A stretch of 64,000 nucleotides of DNA from NCBI GenBank assembly GCA_030077755.1, contig JAQJZZ010000010.1:3410001-3474000 (forward strand). Reading direction: 5' to 3'. A program made the position numbers and the translations under genes. The notes beneath the pieces were generated by a model. The model did no database searches. It was not told the origin of the DNA and saw only the letters and a list, made by a program, of their open reading frames with translations. Below, piece by piece: positions 34,880-46,682 of the stretch. Source of the stretch: Filosporella fistucella (Eukaryota > Ascomycota > Leotiomycetes > Helotiales). Within the stretch, counting starts at the first letter, position 1, and each line of letters starts with the position of its first letter.

Positions 34880-35824
34880 ATGTCATATTCTGCTTTAGAG
34901 GATAAAGGCGAGAATGGCTCTCGGCCTGCCGAAGATTATGAAAGTCTTCTGCCACAAGCCGAAGAGACTTCCTTCAGAAGAATCTCAAGGAAAGCCCCTA
35001 CTTGGGCACCATTTGCAGTCATCCCATTGGTGTCTCTTTGTATCTTCGGACTTGGGATATGGGTGGGAAGTGCCTGGTCTTCCAATGATGCATTCTGCCT
35101 CGAGCATGTCCAAAAGTGGTGTAAGTATCTCGAATCGTTGCATAGGTTGTATTTAACTAAGTTATCCCAGCCCCAATTCAGAAAGATGTCGACAACTCCT
35201 TTCACATTGTCCGCTTCAATGGCTCCCTCCTCAAAGAAAACGAGTTCCGACGAGAAGCAGGACCTGAGGTGGACGCCGCATGGGAGTCACTTGGTGTAAA
35301 TTGTAAGTCTCTGCTCCATACTTGAACCTACATTTACTGACACTATCCCAGATAGGAGTATAGCTGTACCTATTAGACATGCCGAAAGGTCTGGCATAAA
35401 AAGAGATCAAGTCCAAATCCAACCAAGATATGGCGGAGGATTTCCAGCCAATGTCGAAGGCCTTCATCATCTTCACTGCTTGAATCTCCTCCGACAATCT
35501 CTCTACTACAATATTGACTACTATCGCTCTCAAGGCAAAGGAGCATTTGTCAACGACGATGCGATTGTTCGTCATCATGTCTCACACTGTCTAGACGTTA
35601 TTCGCCAACAGTTGATGTGTTTTCCTGATACCGGGCTTCTTGGGCAAGTCTGGTGGGACCAAAACCACCCAAAAGCATTTGTGGACTTTAACACCGATCA
35701 CAAATGCAAAAACTTCGATGCGATCCGAGAGTGGGCTAGAGTCAGACAGATACCCGAGAGAGTACCAGAAGATTATCTGAAGCCTCCTCAGGTTGGAGAT
35801 ACTATCTATGCTGAGATTCCCTAG
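34880..35824 (+). CDS. UstYa-family (DUF3328) oxidase, candidate RiPP cyclase
   Basis: UstYa proteins are membrane-anchored, probably copper-dependent oxidases that crosslink core peptides in ustiloxin, asperipin and similar fungal RiPPs. Three exons (34880-35120, 35171-35302, 35352-35824) give 281 residues, with both 49-50-bp introns ending CCCAG. A cytosolic N-terminus with an acidic region (ESLLPQAEET) precedes one TM helix (about 43-66, FAVIPLVSLCIFGLGIWVG), placing the catalytic domain in the lumen. Both family His-Cys motifs are intact: HHLHC (163-167) and HHVSHC (199-204). The family-typical CFPDTGLLGQVWW and a DFNT-x-HKCKNFDAIREW tail follow. It faces the repeat precursor across 1.57 kb. 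No second UstYa, tyrosinase or peptidase gene lies nearby, so the set would resemble the single-UstY asperipin system. Confidence 0.93.
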
Positions 35825-36622
35825 GCGTATCTCGAGATAGACTACCTTTGGGGACGTATGACTCGAGCATATGTTGAGGGCATGTTGCGCTGGCCACCGA
35901 GGCAAGCTTGAGGACTGAATGCTCCACAGTAGAACACTGAGGGAGTTAGCGAAAAACTCAATTCTCGCAAACAAGATGTTGGCTTGCACAGCCTTTGACC
36001 AGGACGTCGGGTGCTTCACAGTCAAGACAAGACTTCAGCAATGAACATTCTGCGACGGCAAACTTTCCTAGGACGGGACCTGAGTGAAGGACCAGAAGGT
36101 CAGGACGGGCAAGGAGGACCCTGTTGGTTGTTCGAGAGTGAGAATAATGTATCATGAACCACATCATAAACAAAAGTTCCACATTTGCAAAACTATATCC
36201 AAGGGACAAAAACAATATTCAATCCACAATTCTCCAATTTTCCTAGTCGTGGCAACTGATAAGATCCTATCTTCAGCCGCTTGGCAATCTCCCAAGAGAT
36301 AACTTGGACATTGTGTGCGTCTGTGTGCCATGTTCGAAGCTAATCGTGACAAGTCAAACACCCAAGCCTCTTCCAAGAATTCTATCGCTTCTTGATAGGT
36401 GAAAGGTTCGCACACCCAAGACAAGAAAAAGGATTGAGGCTGTGCTAAAAGTTACAAAATGGATTGTTTGATTCCCATCAAATGTGCATGTGAGGGACAT
36501 GCGTACCGACTCCGTGGGTGCAGTGATTTAGTTCAAATTACCAGATACATCTGGGATATATCCATGCCGGATTTTTGTAGTTTTGGGTATGATAAGTCAG
36601 ACTACGTGTAGTTTCTGTGCTT
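35825..36622. other. Intergenic region, no gene seen
   Basis: 0.8 kb between the convergent UstYa and rhomboid-like genes. No further biosynthetic gene is present. Short frames at 36084-36424 lack features. Confidence 0.4.
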
Positions 36623-37847
36623 CTACTTCCCAACCCTGACCAATTTACTGTGATATCTTGCGGCTTTGCCCCTTCGCAAAACGAAGAGCCAGAACAACAA
36701 TCCGAAAGCAACTAGCAGATGTCAGTATCTTATACAAAGCTGATGGAGGAGCCGTTTCGAGCAGAATTGAGACGCCTTAAGAAATCCATCGGAAATCCTA
36801 CTCACTTCCACCAAGATCCCCTTCATGGTCCATATTCTGGAAAGGAGTGCCATCGAGAATTCCTATTGTACCAGCGGTAGAAAACCCCACTAAAAGTCCT
36901 AGGAGTGCCAATGAGCGAGCACTGGGATTTTGAGCAATGCATGCTGCCATTAGTCCCATTATATCACCCCAACCACCTACCACTTGCTCAACGCGACCGA
37001 AACTTCTCTCCTGTATGGCATATAAGGTGCAAACAGACCCTGCAATGGCAGAGCCAAAGTATAGAGCCAGAAAACCTTGCAGCCGAAACCACCGAAAAGC
37101 AAGAGGCCCCCATCCAGATAAAGCAAAGGTCCTGCAGACGAGGTGTATGAAGCCTGGCGCGAGAAAGTATTGCGTGACAAGCGTATAGTATCTGCCATCA
37201 TCTATACTCTGGATGGAGAGACACAATTTGTCCATATATTCTTGGAGCTTTCGCATGTTGGGTATGGACGAAGTTCCCCGCATGTCCCTCTCCACTATGA
37301 CCTGCGCAAGATATACAGCAATGCCCACTACGATGAACCCTCCTACTACTAAAAACATATGTTCATGCGGAGGATCACGAGTAAAATGGCTCTCCCCGGC
37401 GACTAGATTGCGTTCTTCTTCGCTGCGAAATACATCTTCAAGGCTTTTCAGATTGGATGCGATAGAAACCTCCTCAGATACACGGGATATTTGTTCGGTG
37501 TCCAAAGCCTCGGGTTTGCTATTACCTCTGGGGAAATATATCTTCCCAACGCTGGCGCTCGAAGGCTCAGAGTGCACGTCATTGGCGCCCTCATCCCTGA
37601 GTGGAAAGTATCTTTTGCCCTGATTTCTACTGGGTGGACTAAAGTATCTTTTTTCTAGCAGCTGATTGCTCTGACCGAATTGTCTGTAGACGCGATGTGT
37701 GATCGAGGTAGAAGGTGGGGTTGAGAGCTGGATTCCGTCAGTGGAAACAACACAAGCAAGGTTGAAGCTTACCAACGCTCGAAGAATTGGTGTTTTACAT
37801 GGTTGACAAAGACTGGCAGAGCGTGACAATCTCTGTAGGAAGATCAT
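36623..37847 (-). CDS. Rhomboid-fold membrane protein lacking the Ser/His dyad
   Basis: 376 residues from two exons (36806-37847, 36623-36711). The second exon adds the last membrane helix (IAFGLLFWLFVL) and a basic tail, so stopping at 36798 would truncate the protein. The N-terminus is basic and may target mitochondria. Residues about 75-120 hold three related motifs, EKRYFSPP, GKRYFPLR and GKIYFPRG. The rhomboid pattern follows: DDGRYYTLVTQYFLAPGFIHLV, then FLALYFGSAIAGS. Where active enzymes have G-x-S-G there is GGWGDIMGL (Trp for Ser), and where they have AHLGG there is GDLGG (Asp for His). It is therefore a pseudoprotease by sequence. It may still bind membrane substrates, as iRhoms do. 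It is convergent with the UstYa gene; whether it belongs to that locus is unclear. Confidence 0.78.
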
Positions 37848-38681
37848 CGCTCGCTCTTTGTTTTCACTCTTATGTATCTAATTCTGACATCGCAGGTGCC
37901 GAACTTTGAACTTCAGGACTGTCCTTGATGCCGTGGAACTGAGAAGTGCTGTTAGGTTATGGTGGTCTCTGGTCAATTACTCCGATTTTAAGTTACAGGG
38001 CGCAACAGGGGAGCTTTTGGGCTTGGGGTACCTGAAGGCGCTAGCCTCGGCACGGCGCTTTGGGGGTATCCACTTGTAGATGCAGTGATTCTATTCGGCG
38101 ACTTCGAAGTAGACCGTTTTGCCAGAGATAATAAATTCTCTATGATTTGTCTTTTGTCGCTATTATTTAATTGCCAATTATATCAACCAATATAACGTTC
38201 TCCACTATTGGCTCCTCCCACTGGCTCTCCCACGACATTGAATATAATTGTTCCATACCTGTTACTACTTTTTCATCTCTGCTCGCATTTTCAAGACCTC
38301 CCTTTACATGTAATATACAAAAGTTGGCTACTGATGGGAGACGCTGCAGGAACACACAATGGGGCAACGAAGCAAATTCTAAGCATGTGATGGGATCATC
38401 AAGTTCAGATATGATAGAGTGATAGATTTGCGAGATGCTCACGCCACACCAACTTGGTATCTACTATACTATACTTCATTTGCAATTGCGATGTAGAACA
38501 AAGCCTCAAAATATATCAAAAGGAAATTTTAAGCACCTAGGCGGGCTACCGGTGGCAATGAAACGCTCAATTTAGAATATAGTGTCAGAACGGATCTGAG
38601 ATACGCCCGGCGCAAATATATACAAGAAAATCCCCCCTCCTTCGCCGTCTATCCGACTTTCTAAAAAGCCAGCAATTCAGT
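37848..38681. other. Intergenic region, no gene seen
   Basis: 0.8 kb between the rhomboid-like gene start and the pectate lyase end. A 91-codon minus frame (38167-38442) has no recognisable feature. Confidence 0.4.
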
Positions 38682-39888
38682 CTAGAATTTCAAAGTAGCG
38701 CCAGCAACGCCGACAACAGCAGCTTTGACCTTGGTAGATCCGAGCAGAGTGTATGCGTATGGAACGGTTGTGAGGGTGCCAGCAGGCGCAGTGTTGGCTC
38801 CAATTCCGAAGTCGTTGTCAGTGGCGACAGCATAACTATATATCATTAGCATCGGAACAGTCTTCAATGCGTGAAAATTTGCTTACCCAACATTATCGCT
38901 ATAGAGGGATGCAAGTGGCTCAGTGACATTGCTGAACACATTTGATTGTACGAGGACCTGAGCACCATCCCTGTTGAATTTGTTAGCTGACTGGAATGTC
39001 TGAAGCTCGATGCTCTTACCTAGTATCGATACCAGTGTTCATGTTAAGGAAGTAAGAGTTGTAGATGTGTCCGACACCATATCTGATGGAAGGCGTTCTG
39101 CTACCAATGTTGGCCCACTGAAGAGGTTGGTTAGTCTACGTCAAAACAAGAATCCAGAAATGCTGCAACATACGTAGTTGTTGTGCTGGGTAACGTGGAG
39201 ATGTCCAGTATCTTCTGCGGCATTGTTGTCACTGTGGCCAATGAGAGACGTCTTCCAGTGGTCATGGAAATAAACGTTTGAGACTGTAACCCATTCTGAT
39301 GCGTGAGAAATATCGAGAAGACCATCATAATAATCTTTATCGTGGGTCAAGTCGGAGTACAACTCGCAATGGTCAACCCAGACATTTGTGCTTTTTTGAA
39401 TCAAGATCGCATCACCATTTGCGGCGAGAACGTTTTGACTGATAATGTTCCTGATGATAACATTCGACTGTTTCCATACAAAAAGGCCGACGCCAACGAA
39501 TTCTGGAGGATATCAGTCTCCAGCATCTAAAATCACTCCTGAAAGTCTTACTAGCTCCTGGTAGACCGATGATAGATTTGTTCGATCCAATTCTGATTCT
39601 TTGAGCTCCAGTTATCGTCCCACTGACTACAATAACTTTGGCAACGGCATCTTCAGGAGTGAGAGCAGCGGTAAATTGAGCAAGGGTAGAGACCGTTGTA
39701 GTCACACCACCTTTACCTCCAGTAGTTCCACCATTTTGGGTAGCATAACCAGTGGTAGCGATATCCGTGATAGCTGCTCTCTTTGCAATATCGGCACGCT
39801 CTACGACCTCATTGACCGTCGGAGTTGGCACGGCTGCTACCAGCGAAGCAAGGAAGGGTATCCCAGCGGACAGAATAGAGAACTTCAT
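38682..39888 (-). CDS. Secreted pectate lyase, polysaccharide lyase family 1
   Basis: Cleaves de-esterified pectin by calcium-dependent beta-elimination outside the cell, a trait of plant-infecting or litter-decaying fungi. Five exons (39552-39888, 39174-39502, 39020-39117, 38887-38970, 38682-38835) give 333 residues. A signal peptide (MKFSILSAGIPFLASLVAAV) and a short propeptide with a Lys-Arg (IAKR) come first. The beta-helix landmarks are GSNKSIIG, FVGVGLFVWK, VIIRNIISQNV, the WVDHCELYSD signature, KDYYDGLLDISHASEWVTVS (calcium Asp and helix residues), and SYFLNMNTGIDTR carrying the catalytic Arg region. Each splice keeps frame and restores the family sequence. A TATA-like TATAAG lies on the minus strand at 40000-40005, about 112 bp before the ATG. 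There is no cellulose-binding module. Confidence 0.94.
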
Positions 39889-41804
39889 GGTGGGGAGAGA
39901 GCTAATATTGCCAGAATACCGAATTGAAGAAAGTAAGGAACGAGAAGCAAGGAATAGACTTGGCTGTGGAAACAAGAAACCCAAGAACACCAAGCTTTTC
40001 TTATAGGATTTGGGTCCAGTCTCTGGGGATCCACTCTACGCTTGTCACGAGTAAGCTTTCCATGTCCCTCCGTTACAAATGCCTCAATTTGAGAATATCA
40101 GGAAATGACAAGCCTTCTCAGGGGTGCCAATTCGTGTCTTGTCATTCCACGAATGAAACAAATCCCCAATTTTTAAGCAGAATAATTATTTTGAGCCAAG
40201 CTATACCCTAATGAACGAAAGTTTTTTGAGATTAGCGGACCGTGTGGACTCAAAACTTCAGATGAACGTTGTTATTCTGATGTTTGGAAACAGATATAGT
40301 GGTTTAAGTGGGTACAAGTCTTGGCACAATCGGCTGCAACCGAGAGTCCGAGTATGGCGAAGTTGCGATTCACTGGTAGGGGAATTTTCCGTCCAGTCAA
40401 TGATCTCCACATGTTGAGGGGTTGACCCTTGTCTACTACAACCCCCTGTGAGTATGGGGTATTGCATTGAGTGTTGCGAGCAAACTTCAAGGAAGGAAGC
40501 TGATGGCGGAAGCGATTTCTGAGTTTTTCCGCGGTCAGCTGCTGAACTTTATGACATATGTGCATGAGAGTTTCCTAAAAGAAACATGATGGGACAAATT
40601 CAATCAAGAAGAGGTAATAGTGAGCACAATGCTGAATTTCAAGGGACTCACATCCCGAAGCCTGTCCCAAATGTGGACTGAATATCCTAGCTGTGTGACG
40701 AGATTTCTGAGTGCAAAAATATTGTTCCTAGTGCTAAATGAGGCGGAGGAACATGGACCTTGAACCAGTTCTCCATCTTAGGATGATTCTCCGCAGCCTG
40801 TAATTATTCCCCTTGGCTAAGAAGCTATTGCGGCAGCTACTCATGACTACCGCTGAGCAATACTGTCCTCAATCACGAAATAGGCGCCTCGTTGCACAAC
40901 TTTGGAGCTGCTTTGGATTCCTCATCCATATTCTAGCAAACAGTTATCTGGCTCGTTGTCAAAACATAATACAGCAGCTCTCTTTCCCAGCAGCACCGAA
41001 TCACACGTCCTTCACACAAAGGAATGAATAGGTGAAATGAACATACTAAACATGCTTGATTCTGACGGCATCCTAGAGTACCGGTTCGAGGCCAAGGTAC
41101 GGCTCCGTTCGGCAGAAGGTTTTCTCCAAAAGATGGCTTCTGACATGAACTCCGTCACAAACCAGGATACTTGGCCTCTGTGGAACGCGATTCGGGCAGA
41201 GGCTGCAAGTCTCCATGATATACTGAACTTCTAAACTCCACCTGACAAGCTAACTTCTCAACAAGATGTAGTAATCTATTACCTCCAGAGCTGTCTGGTG
41301 AATTTAGCCAGGGGCGCGCTACGACTATGTGTATAGCACAAGTGTCTAATGCTAAATTCGAAAAGATTGCAGTACTACTTAGTACATTGGGACTATCCGA
41401 TCCCAAAAAATTCAAAGGTACAGGTCATAGGCATCGAATGTGGCCATAGCCTTAAAATAATTGGAATGTGTGCATCCTGTACATGAATTGCTGGTGAATT
41501 TTCCTCTCAAATTCTGCTTGAAAATTGTCCTGCTTGCCCCGATATATGGAAGAGAATAAAACTTCTACACTGGTAGGCACAAACTGATATATCGAGGAAA
41601 ACATGGTGAACCGGACGACATAAGGGTAAATCTTGTACGACTTCGCAAATGATACATCTTGGCTACACCTCTCCAGGATGAGTCCGACCCCACAATTTAC
41701 CTAGGTGTGGCAACTCTAACAGCTGCACCGCCACAGTGAATCTCAGCTTTGAACTTTTTGATTTCAACCACCATCCAGCCTACATAGTTGCGACAACATA
41801 CACA
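39889..41804. other. Intergenic region, no supported gene
   Basis: 1.9 kb containing the pectate lyase promoter on the left and the cwc2 promoter on the right. Frames at 40813-41031 (starting TTG) and 41037-41234 look protein-like in composition but are short and lack a recognised family; they might be relics. Confidence 0.4.
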
Positions 41805-43022
41805 ATGGCAGACGTCGAAACAACAACTCCGCCAGCAATGGCTCTTCAGGATTCAGAGGCAGGCGAAGCGTCTACAGCTTTAACAACTACAAGCAACGAG
41901 GTCGCCGCGCCAGGTGAGCGAAAGATGAAGAAGATCATCCGCAAAAAGAAGCGCCCAGCGCGACCTCAAGTAGACCCCTCGACAATGAAATCCGAGCCCC
42001 CTCCGCAGACAGGAACGATTTTCAATATCTGGTACAACAAATGGTCAGGTGGTGATCGTGAGGATAAATATCTGTCGAAGACCGCGGCAGCAGGTCGCTG
42101 TAATGTTGCAAAGGATACAGGATATACGAGAGCCGACAAAGTTCCTGGAAGTTATTTTTGTCTTTTCTTCGCGCGTGGAATATGTCCTAAGGGCCAGGAA
42201 TGCGAGTATTTGCACAGGCTGCCCGGAATCCATGACATGTTCAACCCGAATGTGGATGTTTTTGGCAGAGACAAGCATTCGGATTACAGAGATGATATGG
42301 GAGGCGTTGGAAGTTTCATGAGGCAGAACCGAACAGTTTACGTGGGAAGGATACATGTCACAGATGATATTGAAGAAGTTGTTGCGAGACATTTCGCCGA
42401 GTGGGGTCAAATTGAGCGGAGTAAGTGCAGTGGTTTCTAATACCCAGCAAATGCTAACCCTTTCCTAGTACGTGTTCTCAACACCCGCGGTGTCGCATTT
42501 ATCACATATTCAAATGAAGCGAATGCACAGTTTGCAAAGGAAGCTATGGCTCATCAGTCGTTGGATCACAGCGAGATTTTGAATGTAAGATGGGCAACTG
42601 CTGATCCAAATCCGATGGCGCAGAAGAGAGAGGTCCGGAGAATCGAAGAGCAGGCTGCCGAAGCGGTACGCAGAGCATTACCTGATGAGTTCGTGGCAGA
42701 GATCGAAGGTCGTGACCCAGAAGCAAGGAAACGAAAGAGAATTGAGGGTGGTTTCGGTTTAGTTGGGTACGAGGCACCAGACGACATTTATTTTGCTCGT
42801 GGTCCAAATGCGGTAAACCCAATTGGTAGACAGGGCCTAGAATTGGAAGAAGAGCAGAGATTGATGATTGAGGCGGATCAGGTGGAAAGAGAAGAGGCAG
42901 AGGAAAGTGGCATTTTCTCTAGTAGCACACTGGCAGCTTTGAAAGGAGCTCAGGCGTCAGTAGCACCAAAACCAAAGGCGCCCTCTGGTCCTTTGGTTGC
43001 ATATGACAGTGATAGCGATTAG
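41805..43022 (+). CDS. cwc2: Pre-mRNA splicing factor Cwc2
   Basis: Cwc2 belongs to the Prp19-associated complex and contacts U6 snRNA and the pre-mRNA in the active spliceosome. Two exons (41805-42420, 42469-43022) give 389 residues. The start is MADVETTTPP. A disordered, Lys-rich segment (KKIIRKKKRPARP) leads to the Torus region (TGTIFNIWYNKWSGGD, KVPGSYFCLFFARGICPKGQECEYLHRLP) with a C-x7-C-x5-C-x3-H zinc site. The RRM follows (TVYVGRI as RNP2, GVAFITYSN as RNP1), split by the intron after QIER. The connector (ILNVRWATADPNPMAQKRE) is typical. The C-terminal tail is acidic and Ala-rich. The gene is convergent with ureF, the two ends being 102 bp apart. Confidence 0.95.
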
Positions 43023-43124
43023 AATGGTTAATGGCGTTCCGGTGGGCTGGGGCAAAGTCTGATAGGAATGTCACATGTACTTTAGTCTCCCTTGCGTCGA
43101 GCTTTAAGAAGCGAGGCTGTCAAT

Positions 43125-44062
43125 TCAACTGTTAAATATTCTCGAGTACAGCATCTCATGTCTTCCTACCCATAGATCCATTACTGGCACAGTCTGACCC
43201 GCATCTTCTATCTTCGTGTTCCATTCCCGGTCAATGACCTTCTGAATACCATTCTGGACCTGCATGCTTGCCAGCAGCTTTTGGGCATGATATGGACCAA
43301 ATATACTGGCACGCACTGCTGCGGATAACAAAGCCTTCACATGACTCAACATGAAGACATATGCTGTCTGCTGCAAGCTTATCCCCAGTATACAAGCAAT
43401 AACTCCGAATAGAGGCCCCAGATGAGCAGACGCTGTGGGCAAGTCGCCAGAGGCATTGGAAGAGGTTGCCCTTAAGAGTACCGTGAATTCTTTCAGCATG
43501 TCAACAGCGGCTGCCGAAGCTCCAGCGGGCAGCGCAGAATTAAAAGATCTATCCCATATTGAAAGCAGAGCTCGACCTTGTGCTACAGATGCCCTTCGCC
43601 CGACTGTGCACATGATGGCAGCGTCAAGCGCATCGTCGAATTCTACCAGCTCCATAGGATTCCGATGAGCTGCAAGTACAAAAGGCAGAGTTGTCGAGGC
43701 ATAGGAAGAGAGAGAAAATTCCAAGAACGTGGGGAAGGAAGAGCTTGGGCGAGTATGCGCCAGGTATGATTCGAGACCGCTACTGAATGCGAATGAGCCT
43801 AGTGGTAGGGCTGAGTCGGATAAAAGAAGAAGGAAATGGTGAGATGACGCAGCAAAGATTCCTACAGATATCAGAAATATATATGCTAAGGGAAGGTTAC
43901 TCAATTACCATCACTCTGCGCCACCTTTGGTGGAGAGCTCACAAGAGCCTCCTCTGGCTGACCAGCCCTCAATCGACTCCTCGCATCATGCAACCGTTTC
44001 TCCAATTCTGCAATCTCATCTTCAATGGTTTGCGACTTCGAAGAGTCGACCGTATTGCTCAT
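43125..44062 (-). CDS. ureF: Urease accessory protein UreF
   Basis: UreF works with UreD and UreG to load nickel into urease in the cytosol. Two exons (43909-44062, 43125-43861) give 296 residues. The short first exon encodes an acidic coiled N-terminus (IEDEIAELEKRL) not needed in bacteria. After the splice (SDGIFAASSHH) comes the signature LLLLSDSALPLGSFAFSSGLESY, then an all-helical body and the SHVKALLSAAVRASIFGP segment. The C-terminal region has VPVMDLWVGRHEMLYSRIF, also conserved. No urease structural gene or other accessory gene lies in the window, which is usual for fungi where these genes are scattered. Confidence 0.93.
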
Positions 44063-45170
44063 TGAGAAGCATATTATTGTAGCACAGTAATGGCGCTTCC
44101 TGGTCGTTATCAGAAGGTGTCAGGCCGTTCGATAGCGTGTTTGCCGGGAGGTCCAGGGGTTCGGATGAAATCAGACCTCAATGTTTCCCCACTCGAACGC
44201 AGGGTACCTACAGTATGCCCACTTCTCCTCAGGCTCCGGCTCCCCAGCACTCTGTAAGGCTATTCGGATACTCGCCTGAATGATTTCGGCATCACATAAC
44301 AATCCCAACTAGTTTGCTGGCAGTTGATGTGCAGCAGCAGAATGTACGGAAATATTGGGGGCTATGCAAATCCTGATATCCTACACAAGGATTACAGAGT
44401 GGCTCTGGTGAGCCATGACCCTCAACCTCCCCTCAAGGTCTGCCTGATCCTTCTGCAGCAACCTCACCACCAACAATCTCCAAAATGGTATGATTGACGA
44501 GGGAGGTGAGCTTGCTCGTGATCGGCCGTACCAAGGAGGCATCAATCTCTCTACCTATCATCTTGTTCTCCAATATCTACCCCCGGTTCTTAATATATTG
44601 AGATACCGAGTAGTATGTGGGGAATCACAGCAACCCGTATTGCCAGGTAGTTGCCAGGCAACAAAAGAGGATTAATTGAGCTTTCATTACCGGCTATCAC
44701 AAGCACGAATCCACACAGCGATGGCAAGCGCCAGGAATGGAAGTATTCTGCGCGTGAAGATGAGACGATGTTGTGTTTTGACAGATTGGCCATGGGGAAG
44801 TGGCCATGAAACGCTGTGCCGCACGCATCCATCCTACTCTCGCAGGGCTGTGTTATCAAGTCTCTTCCTGGGAATTTTGGCCGGCTTTCAGTGGCTGGTG
44901 AGATGATTTTCTCTGGCTCAGTTTATTTAGAGGCACGAGCAACATGTTACAGCCTGGGGAAGGACGCCTGGTTTTCTGGTTGGATTCTATATTGAGTCAC
45001 ACTAACGTTACCTGTGAAAAGTCTTTCCATATATGAAGGACATTCCCTCATTTCGTTCCCTATCCTTTTGCATATTTTGTATAGAAACCATACCAAACGC
45101 ACAAACCTCTGCTGAAATTTTCTGTACCTCCCATATATAATATAACCTCCTATATCCTACCACCCTGATC
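44063..45170. other. Intergenic region, no gene seen
   Basis: 1.1 kb between the divergent ureF and MARVEL genes. A TATA-like run (TATATAATATAA) lies at 45134-45145, close to the MARVEL start. Small frames at 44490-44906 carry no family feature. Confidence 0.4.
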
Positions 45171-45812
45171 ATGATCGTTACACTTGCTGCTCGCGGTGCT
45201 CAGGTAACCATTCCTTTCTGTACTGTGGAGTCCACTTCAAAATAGCTGCTAAATTTCTTGCTTACAGATCTTGTTTGGTCTTGTTGTCCTCATTCTTTCT
45301 ATCGTTTTGATCAAGGACCATGGACCTGGAAAGAACCCATCAATTATTCCCTATGGAACCTTCTGTGGTGGTGCTGGACTTCTTATTGCCATAGTTGGGG
45401 TTGTTGCTATTTTCTTCGAAGCACTTCAAGGCATTGTTGTTCTTGCTCTTGATGGGCTTGCGACTTTCTTCCTTCTTGCTGGCGGACTTGTAAGTGGCTC
45501 AACTTCTCTGTCGCATTCTCATCTAACTGTCCCCAGGCCTTTGCCATACAGACCAAAGTTGGAGACTGCAACAGCGAGGCTTACCTAGCAGACCATGTCA
45601 AGCTGTTCACCCCTAGCGTCGAGAAGAACTTTGGAGACAAACTTCCAGGAAGCAAAGGATGGAACAACGACTTCTTGAATGACACCAAGAGCCGCTGTAG
45701 GATGATACAAGCAGAAACAGCTATGGTTTGGCTTATGTTCGGAACCTTTTTGGTGACCGTCGCTCTGGGTTTCATGAACAAGACAAGCAAGAGAGGAGGA
45801 GAAATCGTCTAA
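45171..45812 (+). CDS. MARVEL-domain four-helix membrane protein
   Basis: 176 residues from three exons (45171-45203, 45268-45489, 45537-45812). The first exon encodes only 11 residues (MIVTLAARGAQ), the next the first three membrane helices (ILFGLVVLILSIVLI, GLLIAIVGVVAIFFEAL, GLATFFLLAGGLAFAIQ), and the last an extracellular loop with two cysteines (VGDCNSEAY, KSRCRMI), a fourth helix (AMVWLMFGTFLVTVALGF) and a basic tail. This is the fungal MARVEL layout, related in plan to Nce102-type plasma-membrane domain proteins. The role is probably in membrane microdomain organisation; no specific function can be assigned. The loop has an N-glycosylation site (NDT). Confidence 0.88.
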
Positions 45813-46682
45813 AAGACGTGGTGCCGGCTTTGATGGACGATATGGTGACATGCGGTGGATCTAATGATTTTGGTTTCAGCATATCTTGCGATGTCAGCGA
45901 CACCCAGTGAGGTTATATACCCGGAGGGCGGAAATGACAGTATGGGTCGAAGGTCTGCAGTTGGCGAAGGCATGAAGAAGTTATGATCTAATGAAACATA
46001 ACGATTGATTTTCAATCGAACCCCAAAAACTCTCAACCTATAGTCCAACGGTGTTCAATGACAAGAAGATGATCAATCTATTACGTCTTTACAGATCCTT
46101 CAATCTTTCATGTAGAAATGGGTGGAAACCTTTACCATTGAGAGATGGGCAGCCAATGATGATCTCTCTGCTGCCGATTCGTGACGGACTTGGCAAGAGG
46201 TAGATATATCTTCGCTGCAGAAATTCGTTGGTTCTATCGATCTACTCATTACACTTGCAGTTCTAAGTCTCGACAATCAGCAGCTGGAGCCGCAATTCTG
46301 GACGTGATATTGTGACGAACGCCGACTTGCCCCACTCCACTACCGGCATTTGGTTCGCCTCAATCGATAAAAGTCAGCGAACGCCGAGTCCAAACATCTT
46401 TCTGACATTTTCTGACCATTTCTGACGTTTTCTGATCTTCTGAAGGTAGTATTGCAACTTTTGTCAACGCCGGTATGTTGGGATTGGAGCGACTTTGTAC
46501 ACCGAGTGGTGCTCTTGATTGGATCCTTCACTCAAGCACGATGACCTCCACAGATATGGCAGCTAGCTCTAAGCACATTAATTTCATGGTGCACAGAAGA
46601 ATGCAGCACATGCGTATTTATTCGTGACTCTACTCTATTCCTTTGTACTTTGTTTCTTCCCTAACACCTTATTCCTGTCATC
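45813..46682. other. Intergenic region, no gene seen
   Basis: 0.9 kb separating two plus-strand genes. It contains a short run of TTTCTGAC repeats (46396-46438) and no gene. Confidence 0.4.

Noticed and set aside
40813..41234. Two adjacent plus-strand frames
   Set aside because: One lacks an ATG start, neither matches a family, and they cannot be joined by good splice sites.
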